Of a stretch of 64,000 nucleotides of DNA, positions 53,956-62,468 are shown in pieces. This DNA is from Flagellimonas zhangzhouensis (lineage in GTDB: Bacteria; Bacteroidota; Bacteroidia; Flavobacteriales; Flavobacteriaceae). The stretch is taken from NCBI RefSeq assembly GCF_900102925.1, contig NZ_FNKI01000001.1, forward strand, positions 1,468,713 to 1,532,712, in the 5' to 3' direction. The translations under genes and the position numbers were made by a program. A model generated the notes under the pieces. It worked only from the letters and a program-made list of their open reading frames with translations, searched no databases and was not told the origin of the DNA. The first letter of the stretch is position 1. Every line of letters starts with the position of its first letter.

Positions 53956-55266
53956 ATGATATTAGCCGCAAGTACCGGGGGTACTATTCTTATTACCGTA
54001 GTAGCATTTCTTGTTTTGTTGTTATTATTGGTGGCATTATTGCTGTTCACCAAAGAAAAATTATCCCCATCCGGTCCCGTAACCATTACCATAAATGGTG
54101 AAAAGGAAGTGGAAGTAGCCTCAGGAGGTTCTTTATTATCCACTTTGGGTAATCAAAAAATATTCTTGCCGTCTGCATGTGGTGGAGGTGGAACCTGTAT
54201 TCAATGTGAGTGCCACGTACTTTCTGGTGGTGGTGAAGCATTGCCAACAGAAACTCCACACTTCTCCAAAAAAGAATTGCAGCATGGAGCACGTTTGGCC
54301 TGTCAGGTGAAGGTGAAGCAAGACATGGAAATCACAATTCCGGAAGAAGTATTCGGAATCAAAAAATGGAATGCCAAAGTGGTTCGTAACTACAACGTGG
54401 CCTCTTTCATCAAAGAATTTGTGGTTGAGATTCCAGAGGATATGAACTACAAAGCTGGTGGATATATCCAAATTGAGATTCCAGAATGTGAAGTAAAATA
54501 TTCAGATATAGACATCACAGCTCACCCAGAAGAGCATGAAACTCCAGACAAGTTTAAAGCAGAATGGGATAAGTTTAACCTGTGGCCATTGGTCATGAAG
54601 AACCCAGAAACTGTTGAAAGAGCATACTCTATGGCTTCTTACCCAGCAGAAGGAAGGGAAATTATGTTAAACGTTCGAATTGCTACCCCACCATGGGATA
54701 GGTCTAAAAATGGATGGATGGATGTAAACCCAGGTGTTGCATCATCTTATATTTTTAGTTTAAAAGAAGGTGACCCAGTAGTAATTTCAGGTCCGTTTGG
54801 TGAATTCTTCATCAACGAATCAGAAGCAGAAATGCTTTATGTTGGTGGTGGAGCTGGTATGGCGCCGATGCGTTCGCACTTGTACCATTTGTTCAAAACT
54901 TTGAAGACGAATAGAAAAGTGACATACTGGTACGGAGGTCGTTCCAAAAGAGAGTTATTCTATTTAGAGCACTTTAAAGAATTGGAAAGAGAATTCCCTA
55001 ACTTCAAGTTTTATTTGGCACTTTCAGAACCAATGGAAGAAGATAACTGGAAGGTAAAGAAAGACATAAACGACGAAGAAGGAGATGGATTCGTTGGTTT
55101 CATTCACAACTGTGTAATTGAAAACTACCTAAACCATCACGAAGCTCCTGAAGATATTGAATTGTATTTCTGTGGACCACCATTGATGAATAAAGCAGTG
55201 GAAAAAATGGGTCAGGATTTTGGTATTCCAGATGAGAATATCCGATTCGATGACTTTGGAGGATAA
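53956..55266 (+). CDS. nqrF: Na+-translocating NADH:quinone reductase subunit F (NADH-oxidising flavoprotein)
   Basis: A 436-residue entry subunit for electrons. An N-terminal membrane helix (about 9-31), a 2Fe-2S ferredoxin domain with Cys75, Cys81, Cys84 and Cys116, then a ferredoxin reductase-type FAD domain (RAYSMASYP binds FAD) and an NADH-binding domain ([24 protein letters not shown]). All cofactor ligands are present. It closes the nqr operon; a repeat and a terminator follow at 55281-55350. Confidence 0.96.
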   Translation: MILAASTGGTILITVVAFLVLLLLLVALLLFTKEKLSPSGPVTITINGEKEVEVASGGSLLSTLGNQKIFLPSACGGGGTCIQCECHVLSGGGEALPTETPHFSKKELQHGARLACQVKVKQDMEITIPEEVFGIKKWNAKVVRNYNVASFIKEFVVEIPEDMNYKAGGYIQIEIPECEVKYSDIDITAHPEEHETPDKFKAEWDKFNLWPLVMKNPETVERAYSMASYPAEGREIMLNVRIATPPWDRSKNGWMDVNPGVASSYIFSLKEGDPVVISGPFGEFFINESEAEMLYVGGGAGMAPMRSHLYHLFKTLKTNRKVTYWYGGRSKRELFYLEHFKELEREFPNFKFYLALSEPMEEDNWKVKKDINDEEGDGFVGFIHNCVIENYLNHHEAPEDIELYFCGPPLMNKAVEKMGQDFGIPDENIRFDDFGG

Positions 55267-55280
55267 TTAAAAGTTGAATC

Positions 55281-55306
55281 CTAACCTCGAGCATTGTCGA
55301 GAGGTA
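55281..55306. repeat. Single TCGA-type hairpin repeat
   Basis: ACCTCGAGCATTGTCGAGAGGT is one module of the family seen as an inverted pair at 8368-8423. Here it is a single copy with a degenerate loop and without a clear GTCA. It lies between nqrF and its terminator. Confidence 0.6.
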
Positions 55307-55317
55307 TTTATAAAACC

Positions 55318-55350
55318 AACCGATGCTCTAAAGGCATCGGTTTTTTTTAT
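55318..55350 (+). terminator. Terminator of the nqr operon
   Basis: AACCGATGC (55318-55326) and GCATCGGTT (55334-55342) pair perfectly over 9 bp, followed by a T run of eight. It stands only 5 bp before the next ATG, so downstream genes need read-through or an internal promoter. Confidence 0.85.
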
Positions 55351-55354
55351 TGCT

Positions 55355-55714
55355 ATGAGTAGACCATTAACAGAACAAGAATTGCACAATTTGGCCATGA
55401 ATATTGTGGGTCGTGAGTTGGAAGCTGATGGATTTGAGTTTATGGCCATTAACAGTAAGCTCAAAAAGAACCCGCAATACGTCTGTCTAAAGGAAAAAAT
55501 AATGCATTTTATTGTAGTTCGAAATGTGGAATTTCCTCTAGACCCAAGAGAGTACGATGAGGAGTTGATGTATACAGTAAAGGAACATGCCATAAAGTTT
55601 GAGGCCAAAACCTACTTTGCTGGTGTTGGCTTGGCCAATGCATCCGATAGAACATTGCCTGTTCATTTAGATGAAGAATATATAGTGGATTATCAAGGAT
55701 TAATAGAAATATAA
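55355..55714 (+). CDS. Conserved protein linked to nqr and apbE, function unknown (119 residues)
   Basis: 119 residues from ATG 55355; longer in-frame starts would run through the terminator stem and are rejected. It is soluble, acidic, mixed alpha/beta, with no signal peptide. The opening helix with GRELEADGFEF, a strand FIVVRN and a following DEELMYTVKEHA helix recall the layout of a PD-(D/E)XK-like fold, but the catalytic residues are not evident; this is only a guess. It overlaps apbE by 1 bp (TAATG), so the two are co-translated. I do not recognise the family. It is not NqrM, which has conserved cysteines. Confidence 0.7.
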   Translation: MSRPLTEQELHNLAMNIVGRELEADGFEFMAINSKLKKNPQYVCLKEKIMHFIVVRNVEFPLDPREYDEELMYTVKEHAIKFEAKTYFAGVGLANASDRTLPVHLDEEYIVDYQGLIEI

Positions 55715-56715
55715 TGAATCGATTCTGGGTTTTAGGAGTACTAATATTGCTTTTATCATGTGGTCCAACTACAAATATTAAAAATCAAACTTGGGGAAAT
55801 GCTTTGGGTACCACCTATTCCATCATTTACATTGCAGACCAAGAGTTGGATTACCAACAAGAAATAGATTCTGTATTTCAGGTGTTGAACCAGTCCATGT
55901 CTACCTACATCCCAACTTCCGATATTTCGAAAATCAATTTAGGTGACTCTACCATTGTGGTGGATGATATGTTTAAAGAGGTATTTGACATCTCAACAAA
56001 AGTTCATGAAGCTTCCAACGGCTATTTTGATCCTACTATTGGCGTTTTGGCCAATGCATGGGGATTTGGGCCTGGAGAACAAATTGAGCTTGATAGCCTG
56101 CGTGTGGATAGTTTATTAAGCTATGTGGGATGGGGAAAGGTGAGCATGAACAATGATAATACCATTTCAAAGGCAAGTCCCTCCATTCGTTTTGATTTTA
56201 ATGCAGTTGCCAAAGGTTATGCTATTGATCGATTGGGAGCCATGCTCGATGCTAAAGGCATAAAAAACTATTTAGTTGAAGTAGGGGGTGAGGTACTGGC
56301 CAAGGGAATCAATCTGGTGTCTGGAAAACAATGGTCTGTTGGAATTGATGATCCTCAGGTAGAAACAGGACGCCAACTCAAATTGATTGTTTCCTTGAAA
56401 GATCAGGCTATGGCTTCTTCTGGAAACTACCGAAAGTTTAGGGTGGATCCCGAAACTGGTGAAAAATATGTACACACCATAAATCCAAAAACAGGCTATA
56501 CTAAAAATTCCAGTGTATTGGCAACAAGTGTCGTTGCTGAAACTTGTGCCGTTGCTGATGCATTTGCTACAACCTTTATGGCAATGGATTTAGAAGAATC
56601 CAAGCAAGTAATCCAAGAGCACGGTGAGTTGGAGGCCTACATTATTTATTTGGATGAAAATGGCGAGACCAAGGAGTATTTTACTCCAGGTTTTGAAAAG
56701 CTAATTCAGAAATAA
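55714..56715 (+). CDS. apbE: FAD:protein FMN transferase
   Basis: A 333-residue periplasmic lipoprotein (signal MNRFWVLGVLILLLS-C, lipid on Cys16). It transfers FMN from FAD to a threonine of target proteins; in this context the targets are NqrB and NqrC. Family features include GTTYSI, DPTIGVLANAWGFG, FDFNAVAKGYAIDRLG, YLVEVGGE and the metal-binding HTINPKTG and DAFATTFM. It lies just behind the nqr operon and its terminator, translated with the 119-residue protein. Confidence 0.94.
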   Translation: MNRFWVLGVLILLLSCGPTTNIKNQTWGNALGTTYSIIYIADQELDYQQEIDSVFQVLNQSMSTYIPTSDISKINLGDSTIVVDDMFKEVFDISTKVHEASNGYFDPTIGVLANAWGFGPGEQIELDSLRVDSLLSYVGWGKVSMNNDNTISKASPSIRFDFNAVAKGYAIDRLGAMLDAKGIKNYLVEVGGEVLAKGINLVSGKQWSVGIDDPQVETGRQLKLIVSLKDQAMASSGNYRKFRVDPETGEKYVHTINPKTGYTKNSSVLATSVVAETCAVADAFATTFMAMDLEESKQVIQEHGELEAYIIYLDENGETKEYFTPGFEKLIQK

Positions 56716-57480
56716 TTATTTCTTCACCAAAGGGATGATTTCCCCTTTTGCCAATCTATATTTTTCAACTTCTTCTGCTGGAATTGAATGGGTGTAATCC
56801 ACTTCTTCAACCTTAAAGCCAATGCTTCGGAGTTTATTAAAATAATCCCGTCCATAAATTCGAACATGGTCGTACTGTCCAAAGATCTTGGCTCGTTCTT
56901 TTTTGTCGGTAATGGAATCGTCCTCAAAAGTGACATCCCGTTTTAAGTCTTGTGGAATTTGAAAGATACCCCATCCGCCAGGTTTCAATACTCGATACAA
57001 CTCTTGCATGGCCTTGGTGTCATCTGGGATGTGCTCCAAAACGTGGTTGCATAAAATCACATCAAACGAATTTTCCTCAAAAGGTAGATTGCAAATATCT
57101 GCTTTTACATCCGCCAAAGGTGAATTTAAATCAGTGGTGGTGTAATCAATATTATTTAACTTTTTGAAGCGCTTGTAGAATGCTTGCTCAGGGGCAAAGT
57201 GCAATAATTTTAAGGGTTGGGAAAAGAAATTGGTTTCGTTTTTTAAATACAACCAAAGCAAACGGTGTCTTTCTAAAGAAAGAGTAGAAGGGGAGAGTAC
57301 ATTCTCTCTTGGATTCTCATAACCATAAGGCAAAAATTTCTTGAATGATTTACCGTCGATCGGGTCTGTAAAGTTGTTTCCTTTCAGTGATAATGCTACC
57401 ACTGGGCGCACCCAATAACTTAACCTGATTAATAAAGGCCTAGGGATTAGGTTCAGGAAATACTTGAATATTTTTGACAC
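56716..57480 (-). CDS. Class I SAM-dependent methyltransferase
   Basis: 254 residues. The methyltransferase-11-type core is in the middle: a motif I region around LLHFAPEQAFYKRF (without the usual GxGxG), then DICNLPFEENSFDVILCNHVLEHIPDDTKAMQELYRVLKPGGWGIFQIP. The first 30 residues are basic and hydrophobic (IPRPLLIRLSYWVRP) and may touch the membrane. The substrate is unknown; a lipid or cell-surface sugar is possible. It converges on apbE with adjoining stop codons and follows map by 27 bp, so it is probably in the map transcript. Confidence 0.85.
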   Translation of the reverse strand: MSKIFKYFLNLIPRPLLIRLSYWVRPVVALSLKGNNFTDPIDGKSFKKFLPYGYENPRENVLSPSTLSLERHRLLWLYLKNETNFFSQPLKLLHFAPEQAFYKRFKKLNNIDYTTTDLNSPLADVKADICNLPFEENSFDVILCNHVLEHIPDDTKAMQELYRVLKPGGWGIFQIPQDLKRDVTFEDDSITDKKERAKIFGQYDHVRIYGRDYFNKLRSIGFKVEEVDYTHSIPAEEVEKYRLAKGEIIPLVKK

Positions 57481-57505
57481 GAATTAATCGAATTATCACG
57501 AATTG
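57478..57505. repeat. Short CACGAATT direct repeat
   Basis: CACGAATTAATCGAATTATCACGAATT fills the gap between map and the methyltransferase gene; CACGAATT occurs twice with a related CGAATT between. Similar strings are, from memory, frequent in Bacteroidota intergenic DNA. No further structure is seen. Confidence 0.45.
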
Positions 57506-57507
57506 GA

Positions 57508-58326
57508 TTATAATACCAACTTCTTAGCACGGAACTCATCCTCTTCATCACTGGTAATGCCCAAAGCTTCGTAAATGTATTGGAAAGTAGAAAGCAATTC
57601 TGGCTTTCCGTCCACTAAGGCCACATCATGTTCAAAGTGGGCACTTGGTTTTCCGTCAGCAGTTAATATGGTCCAGCCGTCATTTAATTGTTTGATACGT
57701 CTGGTTCCCATATTGATCATCGGCTCAATGGCCACAACCATTCCATTAACAAATTTTTTCCCGCGACCTCGTTTACCATAATTGGGCATTTGGGGATCTT
57801 CGTGCAAGTCTTTACCCAAACCATGTCCAACCAACTCACGAACTACACCATAGCCGTGATCTTCGCAATATTTTTGTATGGCATAACCCACATCTCCAAC
57901 TCGGTTTCCTTCTTTGAACTCTCGAATTCCGATGTACAGAGATTCCTTGGTAACCTTTAGTAATTTTCTAGTTTCTGCAGCCACTTCACCAACTTCAAAA
58001 GTATAGGCATGGTCCCCGTGATATCCATTTTTAACGGCTCCGCAATCCACTGATATAACATCTCCTTCTTTTAAAGGTTCGTTACTGGGGATGCCGTGAA
58101 CAACTTGTGCGTTAGGACTCCAGTTTAGGGTATTGGGAAAGTCGTACATACCCAAGAATCCGGGAACAGCACCCTGTTCCCGAATAAATTCTTCGGCCAT
58201 TTTGTCCAACTTTAAAGGATTGGCTCCTGGTTTTATTTCTTTCGCGAGCATGCCCAAAGTTTTGGATACTACCAAGGCACTTTCGCGCATCAATTCTATT
58301 TCCTCTGCTGTCTTTACATGAATCAT
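57508..58326 (-). CDS. map: Type I methionyl aminopeptidase
   Basis: A 272-residue dinuclear metallopeptidase that removes N-terminal Met from nascent proteins, with pita-bread fold. The metal-site sequence SVDCGAVKNGYHGDHAYTFEVG, RELVGHGLGKDLHEDP and VAIEPMIN with later HFEHDVALV give the five ligands (Asp, Asp, His, Glu, Glu). The start MIHVKTAEEIELMRESA matches relatives. The promoter TATCTTTG at 58332-58339 leaves 5 bp to the ATG, so the mRNA should be leaderless or nearly so. Confidence 0.95.
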   Translation of the reverse strand: MIHVKTAEEIELMRESALVVSKTLGMLAKEIKPGANPLKLDKMAEEFIREQGAVPGFLGMYDFPNTLNWSPNAQVVHGIPSNEPLKEGDVISVDCGAVKNGYHGDHAYTFEVGEVAAETRKLLKVTKESLYIGIREFKEGNRVGDVGYAIQKYCEDHGYGVVRELVGHGLGKDLHEDPQMPNYGKRGRGKKFVNGMVVAIEPMINMGTRRIKQLNDGWTILTADGKPSAHFEHDVALVDGKPELLSTFQYIYEALGITSDEEDEFRAKKLVL

Positions 58327-58331
58327 AGGCG

Positions 58332-58339
58332 CAAAGATA
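58332..58339 (-). promoter_or_regulatory. -7 element (TATCTTTG) of the map promoter
   Basis: Exact TAnnTTTG match on the minus strand; the ATG begins 6 nt after its last base, about where transcription should start. Confidence 0.6.
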
Positions 58340-58372
58340 AATTGATTCTATGGATTTAGTGGTATTGTTCCC

Positions 58373-59890
58373 TTACACCAATGGTTTTTGGGTCATAAGT
58401 TCTGGTTGCGGAACCCCGATCATTTTTAAAATAGTCGGTGCAATATCACCCAAAACCCCACTTTTAACATCTTTAATGTCTTTGTCAACAATAATCAACG
58501 GCACTGGATTGGTAGTGTGTGCGGTATTCGGAGTACCATCTGGGTTAACCATGGTATCGCAGTTTCCGTGATCGGCGATTACAATAGTGGAATACCCATT
58601 TTCCAAACCTGTAGTGATTACGTCTTTTGCGCATTCATCTACCGATTCACATGCTTTAACCGCAGCTTCCATTACTCCTGTGTGCCCTACCATATCTGGA
58701 TTGGCAAAGTTGAGACAAACAAAATCAGCCTCTCCTTTTTTCAATTCAGGAACAATGGCATCACGAATATCATAAGCACTCATTTCGGGTTGCAAATCGT
58801 AAGTGGCCACCTTTGGTGAAGGACAAAGAATTCGTTGCTCACCTTCGAAAGGTTCTTCACGTCCCCCATTGAAGAAGAAGGTTACGTGAGGGTATTTTTC
58901 AGTCTCGGCAATTCGAATCTGTTTCTTCCCATTTTTAGCCAAGGTTTCGCCAAGTGTGTCCTTGATGTTGTCCTTATCGTAAATTACTTTGATGCCTTTA
59001 AAAGACTCATCATAATTGGTCATGGTTACGTAATACAGGTCCATTTTGTGCATGTTTTGCTCATGGAAATCCTGTTGGTTCAACGCTTGGGTCAATTCCC
59101 GACCTCTATCGGTTCTAAAGTTGAAGAAAATAACCACATCACCTTCTGCAATTTTGGCAAGAGGTTCGTTATTTGCATCAGTCAGTACCAAAGGTTTGAT
59201 AAATTCATCGGTAACGCCCTCATCATAACTTTTTTGCATCGCTGCACCGATATCTTGAATTTTTTCTCCCTCGGAATTTACCACGACATCATAAGCTAAT
59301 TTTACACGCTCCCAGCGTTTATCACGGTCCATGGCATAGTACCGACCAATTACAGTGGCCAGTTTAGTACTTTTATCTGCACAATAGGAAGTCAAATCCT
59401 CCAAAAAGCCTTTTCCACTTTTAGGATCCACATCGCGCCCATCGGTGAATGCGTGTACATAAGAGTTTTCAACTCCAGCATCATCTGCAATTTTGATAAG
59501 TGCCTTTAGGTGGTTGATGTGACTATGTACGCCACCATCACTTAACAAACCTAAAAAGTGAACTGGTTTATTGTTCTCTTTGGCAAATTCAAGGGCATCT
59601 GTTAATACTTTTTCATCCTTAAGGGTATCCTCTTGAACCGCCTTATTGATTTTGGCAAAATCTTGATAAACGATTCTTCCAGCACCTAGATTCATGTGTC
59701 CTACCTCACTGTTTCCCATTTGTCCTTCGGGCAGTCCTACATTCATTCCATCCGTATGTAAATCTGCATCGGGATAGTTTCTGTACAGTGAATCTATAAA
59801 TGGGGTGTTTGCTTGTTCAATGGCCGAAACCTTTGGATCTGGAGATTTTCCCCAACCATCCAGAATCATTAGAATTACCTTTTTATTCAT
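58373..59890 (-). CDS. gpmI: 2,3-bisphosphoglycerate-independent phosphoglycerate mutase
   Basis: A 505-residue Mn2+-dependent glycolytic enzyme of the alkaline phosphatase superfamily. The first metal motif is LMILDGWG. The phosphorylated serine is Ser61 in GNSEVGHMNLGAGR. FTDGRDVDPKSG, the FFNFRTDRGREL phosphoglycerate-binding stretch, and the C-terminal metal motifs NPDMVGHTG and VIADHGNCD follow. The length is normal. Its own promoter is TATTTTTG at 59908-59915. map lies downstream behind a separate promoter. Confidence 0.96.
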   Translation of the reverse strand: MNKKVILMILDGWGKSPDPKVSAIEQANTPFIDSLYRNYPDADLHTDGMNVGLPEGQMGNSEVGHMNLGAGRIVYQDFAKINKAVQEDTLKDEKVLTDALEFAKENNKPVHFLGLLSDGGVHSHINHLKALIKIADDAGVENSYVHAFTDGRDVDPKSGKGFLEDLTSYCADKSTKLATVIGRYYAMDRDKRWERVKLAYDVVVNSEGEKIQDIGAAMQKSYDEGVTDEFIKPLVLTDANNEPLAKIAEGDVVIFFNFRTDRGRELTQALNQQDFHEQNMHKMDLYYVTMTNYDESFKGIKVIYDKDNIKDTLGETLAKNGKKQIRIAETEKYPHVTFFFNGGREEPFEGEQRILCPSPKVATYDLQPEMSAYDIRDAIVPELKKGEADFVCLNFANPDMVGHTGVMEAAVKACESVDECAKDVITTGLENGYSTIVIADHGNCDTMVNPDGTPNTAHTTNPVPLIIVDKDIKDVKSGVLGDIAPTILKMIGVPQPELMTQKPLV

Positions 59891-59907
59891 AGTAAAAAAT
59901 TGTACCT

Positions 59908-59915
59908 CAAAAATA
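59908..59915 (-). promoter_or_regulatory. -7 element (TATTTTTG) of the gpmI promoter
   Basis: Exact TAnnTTTG match on the minus strand, 17 bp from the gpmI ATG. Confidence 0.6.
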
Positions 59916-59953
59916 AAGTGAATTAGGCGTACACACTAGTTTTTGTTAAAATT

Positions 59954-59961
59954 TATCTTTG
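59954..59961 (+). promoter_or_regulatory. -7 element (TATCTTTG) upstream of the ankyrin gene
   Basis: Exact TAnnTTTG match. It would give a leader of about 130 nt. The leader is A+T-rich, with no recognised riboswitch. Confidence 0.5.
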
Positions 59962-60096
59962 TGAATTTGTTAATTATTTTAAATGAAACATGAGATTTTG
60001 TTAAAGTTTGGTTATAAAACTGTTAATCCTGTAACATGTTCGGTTTTTATCAGTCTACTTTTATAACTAATATTCATTAATCAAAATCAAAACATC

Positions 60097-60486
60097 ATGA
60101 AAAAAACAATCTTCACGGTTGCCATTGCATTTGTTGTGGCACTAACTGGCGTTTCTGCCAACGAACTAGGCTCCGATGCCGTTCAACCGACTACCGAAAA
60201 TGTTGCTCCCGAACTAAGTGCCTTTTGTAAGGCAGTCATCCAAGGTGATGTGGTTACAGTTAAAAAGCTAATCGAATTAGGGGAAGACGTTAATCAAAAA
60301 TCATTGGGTAGAGCACCCATTCATTATGCAAGTAGGTACAACAAGGTGGAAGTCCTTAAAGTTCTTATTGAAAATGGGGCCGACCTTAAAAAAAGATGTG
60401 ACAAAGGTATGACTGCAAAGAAATATGCCGAACTGTCGCATGCCGATGAAGCGCTTGAAGTTTTAGAATCTGCTATGAAAAAATAG
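60097..60486 (+). CDS. Exported ankyrin-repeat protein
   Basis: A 129-residue protein with a clear signal peptide (1-21, ending GVSA-N) and two to three ankyrin repeats: one around 45-65 (AVIQGDVVTVKKLIELGEDVNQ), one near 68-97 (RAPIHYASRYNKVEVLKVLIENGADL) and a degenerate last one. The repeats would bind a protein partner in the periplasm; exported ankyrin proteins of this size are linked in some bacteria to catalase function, but no catalase is near. It is a single-gene unit with a promoter and a terminator at 60504-60534. Confidence 0.85.
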   Translation: MKKTIFTVAIAFVVALTGVSANELGSDAVQPTTENVAPELSAFCKAVIQGDVVTVKKLIELGEDVNQKSLGRAPIHYASRYNKVEVLKVLIENGADLKKRCDKGMTAKKYAELSHADEALEVLESAMKK

Positions 60487-60503
60487 AGGGGTTTTATTCA
60501 TCA

Positions 60504-60536
60504 AAAAAGCCCATCCAATTTGGATGGGCTTTTTCA
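60504..60536 (+). terminator. Terminator after the ankyrin gene
   Basis: AAAGCCCATCC and GGATGGGCTTT pair perfectly over 11 bp, extended outward by A/T runs. It is symmetric and could also terminate the minus-strand small gene at 60584-60751. Confidence 0.8.
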
Positions 60537-60583
60537 TTTCATTTACTTATGTAGTGTTCTTGCAAAAGAGTGTTTCTTTCGGC

Positions 60584-60751
60584 TTAAAATTCGAAACCGT
60601 TAAATGCTCTGTAAAAGAATGCGTAAAAAGCCATAAAAAGCATGACCGCACAAAAAATAGAGTACCCTTTTAATAAAAGTACCACAAAGCTTGGTTTACA
60701 ATCGTTAAATGCCTCTAAATAGAGATTTTTAAAATGTTCTAGTGTTCCCAT
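60584..60751 (-). CDS. Small membrane protein, 55 residues (resembles the flavobacterial DUF6747 family)
   Basis: ATG-to-TAA frame reading MGTLEHFKNLYLEAF...NGFEF. A charged, amphipathic N-terminal part (1-19) is followed by one long hydrophobic segment (about 20-46) with many Phe and Ala, then a short tail. The layout (charged helix with IYLEAF-like words, membrane helix with FYAFFYR, a GF-F end) resembles, from memory, the DUF6747 family of small flavobacterial proteins; no search was possible. It lies between two genes, convergent with the ankyrin gene and upstream of no other gene in its direction. Function unknown. Confidence 0.6.
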   Translation of the reverse strand: MGTLEHFKNLYLEAFNDCKPSFVVLLLKGYSIFCAVMLFMAFYAFFYRAFNGFEF

Positions 60752-60866
60752 GTGTTCTCTCTTTTAAATAGCAAAATCGGCTAAGAGAACGGTTGTAGGA
60801 TTTGGGGTTGACTCAAAGGTAATGAAATATTTCCTTCTCTATTTTTTAATCGATTAAGTGCCGATT

Positions 60867-61631
60867 CTATCGACCTGAATATTTTTGGATGGCTTCTTTT
60901 ATATGTTCAATCCTGTTTTCTGGGTCGGGGTGGGTGCTTTGAAATTCAGGAACACGATTTGGACCTGCAGCTGCTTTTAAAACTTGCATTACCTCAATCA
61001 TTTCGTATGGGTCGTATTTGGATTGAATCATGAAAAGCACTCCTAAATCGTCACTTTCCAATTCATCATCTCTACCATTGGTCAATAAGGTATTTTGACC
61101 TATGCCAGCCACTAGGTTGCCCATGTCGCCACCAACACTTGCGCCAGTGGCAAGGGTTTGCCAGAAACTACTTTCGGCAATACGTTCCGCAGAATGCCTT
61201 CCGATTACATGTCCTATTTCATGACCTAAAACTCCTGCCAATTGGGCTTCATTCAATTGAGAAAAAAGTGCGTAGGTGATAAAAATTTGTCCACCAGGAA
61301 GTGCGAAAGCGTTAATGGTTCTGTCATCTGCCAATAAATGGAATTCATATCGGTAAGGTGTTTCTCGTGCAATGCTATTGTTCACTAATCGATTTCCAAC
61401 GGCGTCCACCAGCGATTGCATCCGTTCATCTGGATAAAGGCCTCCGTGTTGCTGTGCCATTTCTGGGGCACTCTGCAAGCCGATGGCAATTTCATCGGCA
61501 GTTGTCATGTTAATGTTTTGGGTTCTGCCCGTATATGGATTTTCCTCTTGATTGCTGCAACGACGAATAAAAGCAAAAGCCACAATCGCCAAGCCGATCA
61601 GGATGCGAATCCTCCAACTTCCTCTTCTCAT
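60867..61631 (-). CDS. M48-family zinc metalloprotease
   Basis: A 254-residue gluzincin. The N-terminus has a short hydrophobic segment (about 9-22) followed by RRCSNQ, so it is either membrane-anchored or a lipoprotein with Cys25. The zinc site is His137-Glu138-x-x-His141 in LGHEIGHVIGRH, with the third ligand probably Glu190 in the ELESDDLG segment. This is the periplasmic HtpX/Oma1/LoiP-like form, likely acting on misfolded envelope proteins. It follows the M15 peptidase gene by about 40 bp, in the same direction. Confidence 0.9.
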   Translation of the reverse strand: MRRGSWRIRILIGLAIVAFAFIRRCSNQEENPYTGRTQNINMTTADEIAIGLQSAPEMAQQHGGLYPDERMQSLVDAVGNRLVNNSIARETPYRYEFHLLADDRTINAFALPGGQIFITYALFSQLNEAQLAGVLGHEIGHVIGRHSAERIAESSFWQTLATGASVGGDMGNLVAGIGQNTLLTNGRDDELESDDLGVLFMIQSKYDPYEMIEVMQVLKAAAGPNRVPEFQSTHPDPENRIEHIKEAIQKYSGR

Positions 61632-61670
61632 AATGGTAGTGTTCTAGTAAGTTGAAGGTACAAAAAAGGC

Positions 61671-62408
61671 TTATAACAATTCTGGGTTGATGTCCAAAAT
61701 ATTGTCCTGCACATAGGTTCTCACAAAACCTGTTGTGAAGTGTTCAGATCCCAGAATGTCTTCCCTTTGAAGCAACTTCAAAACGTTGAGTCTTCTGTAA
61801 TCCGTTAGCATAGGAATTGAGATAGGAGCATAACTATAATGCCAAGGTTCGTATTTAAAACCTCTTCGTCTTGGATTTTCGGTATAGACCAAATGAAACC
61901 CGTAGTCTTTGGAATTAATATCCATCCAAAGTTTCAGTTCGTCATAGGGTCCTCCAACTTCAAATTTATCAGCAACCAGTACATCGCCATCCACTTTTTT
62001 GTTGCCATCAATGATATCAATATCAGTACCCCAATGGTGTCTGCTGGTTCCAGGAATGGTAGAATATTCTATAATCTTGTCTATGGCATCAATGGGTTCC
62101 ATATTGTCGGTTTGGGTATATTGGGTATACTTGCGTTCCCAAATACTTTTTTGACGGTAAAAATCCCGAAAGCTTGATGCAATTTTAATGTTGATGCCGT
62201 CTTCTTCTGCGGCACTTTTCATTTCCAAAAAGGATTCATAGGCTTCTTTTCTCAAATTGATTCCTTCACCATAAAGTGCAACATCTGCTTTGCCCATTAG
62301 TTCTTCGGTAGAGTATTCTGAAACTTCTCCTAAAGGTAAAAAAGGTGGTATGCTGAGGGCAAGACTAGAAGCTGAAGCTGTTTTTATGAAATTCCTTCTT
62401 TTCATCAA
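61671..62408 (-). CDS. M15-family D-alanyl-D-alanine carboxypeptidase-like protein with Tat-type signal
   Basis: A 245-residue zinc peptidase of the VanY/LAS type. The signal sequence MMKRRNFIKTASASSLALS contains a twin-arginine motif (RRNFIK). Zinc ligands are His124 and Asp131 in SRHHWGTDID and His190 in EPWHY, with Glu187 as catalytic base. Family members trim the terminal D-Ala of peptidoglycan stem peptides. The neighbours are a type IX cargo gene upstream and an M48 protease downstream. Confidence 0.87.
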   Translation of the reverse strand: MMKRRNFIKTASASSLALSIPPFLPLGEVSEYSTEELMGKADVALYGEGINLRKEAYESFLEMKSAAEEDGINIKIASSFRDFYRQKSIWERKYTQYTQTDNMEPIDAIDKIIEYSTIPGTSRHHWGTDIDIIDGNKKVDGDVLVADKFEVGGPYDELKLWMDINSKDYGFHLVYTENPRRRGFKYEPWHYSYAPISIPMLTDYRRLNVLKLLQREDILGSEHFTTGFVRTYVQDNILDINPELL

Positions 62409-62468
62409 TTTGGATTTTTGACCAATTTAAGAAGTATTTTTCAGTAAAACGGGCTGCTACAAAATTGG

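Noticed and set aside
55274..55354. Longer start for the 119-residue protein
   Set aside because: The added 27 codons translate a dispersed repeat and a terminator stem.
57478..57505. Operator between map and the methyltransferase gene
   Set aside because: The repeat is a common type of intergenic string and lies within a likely co-transcribed pair, not at a promoter.
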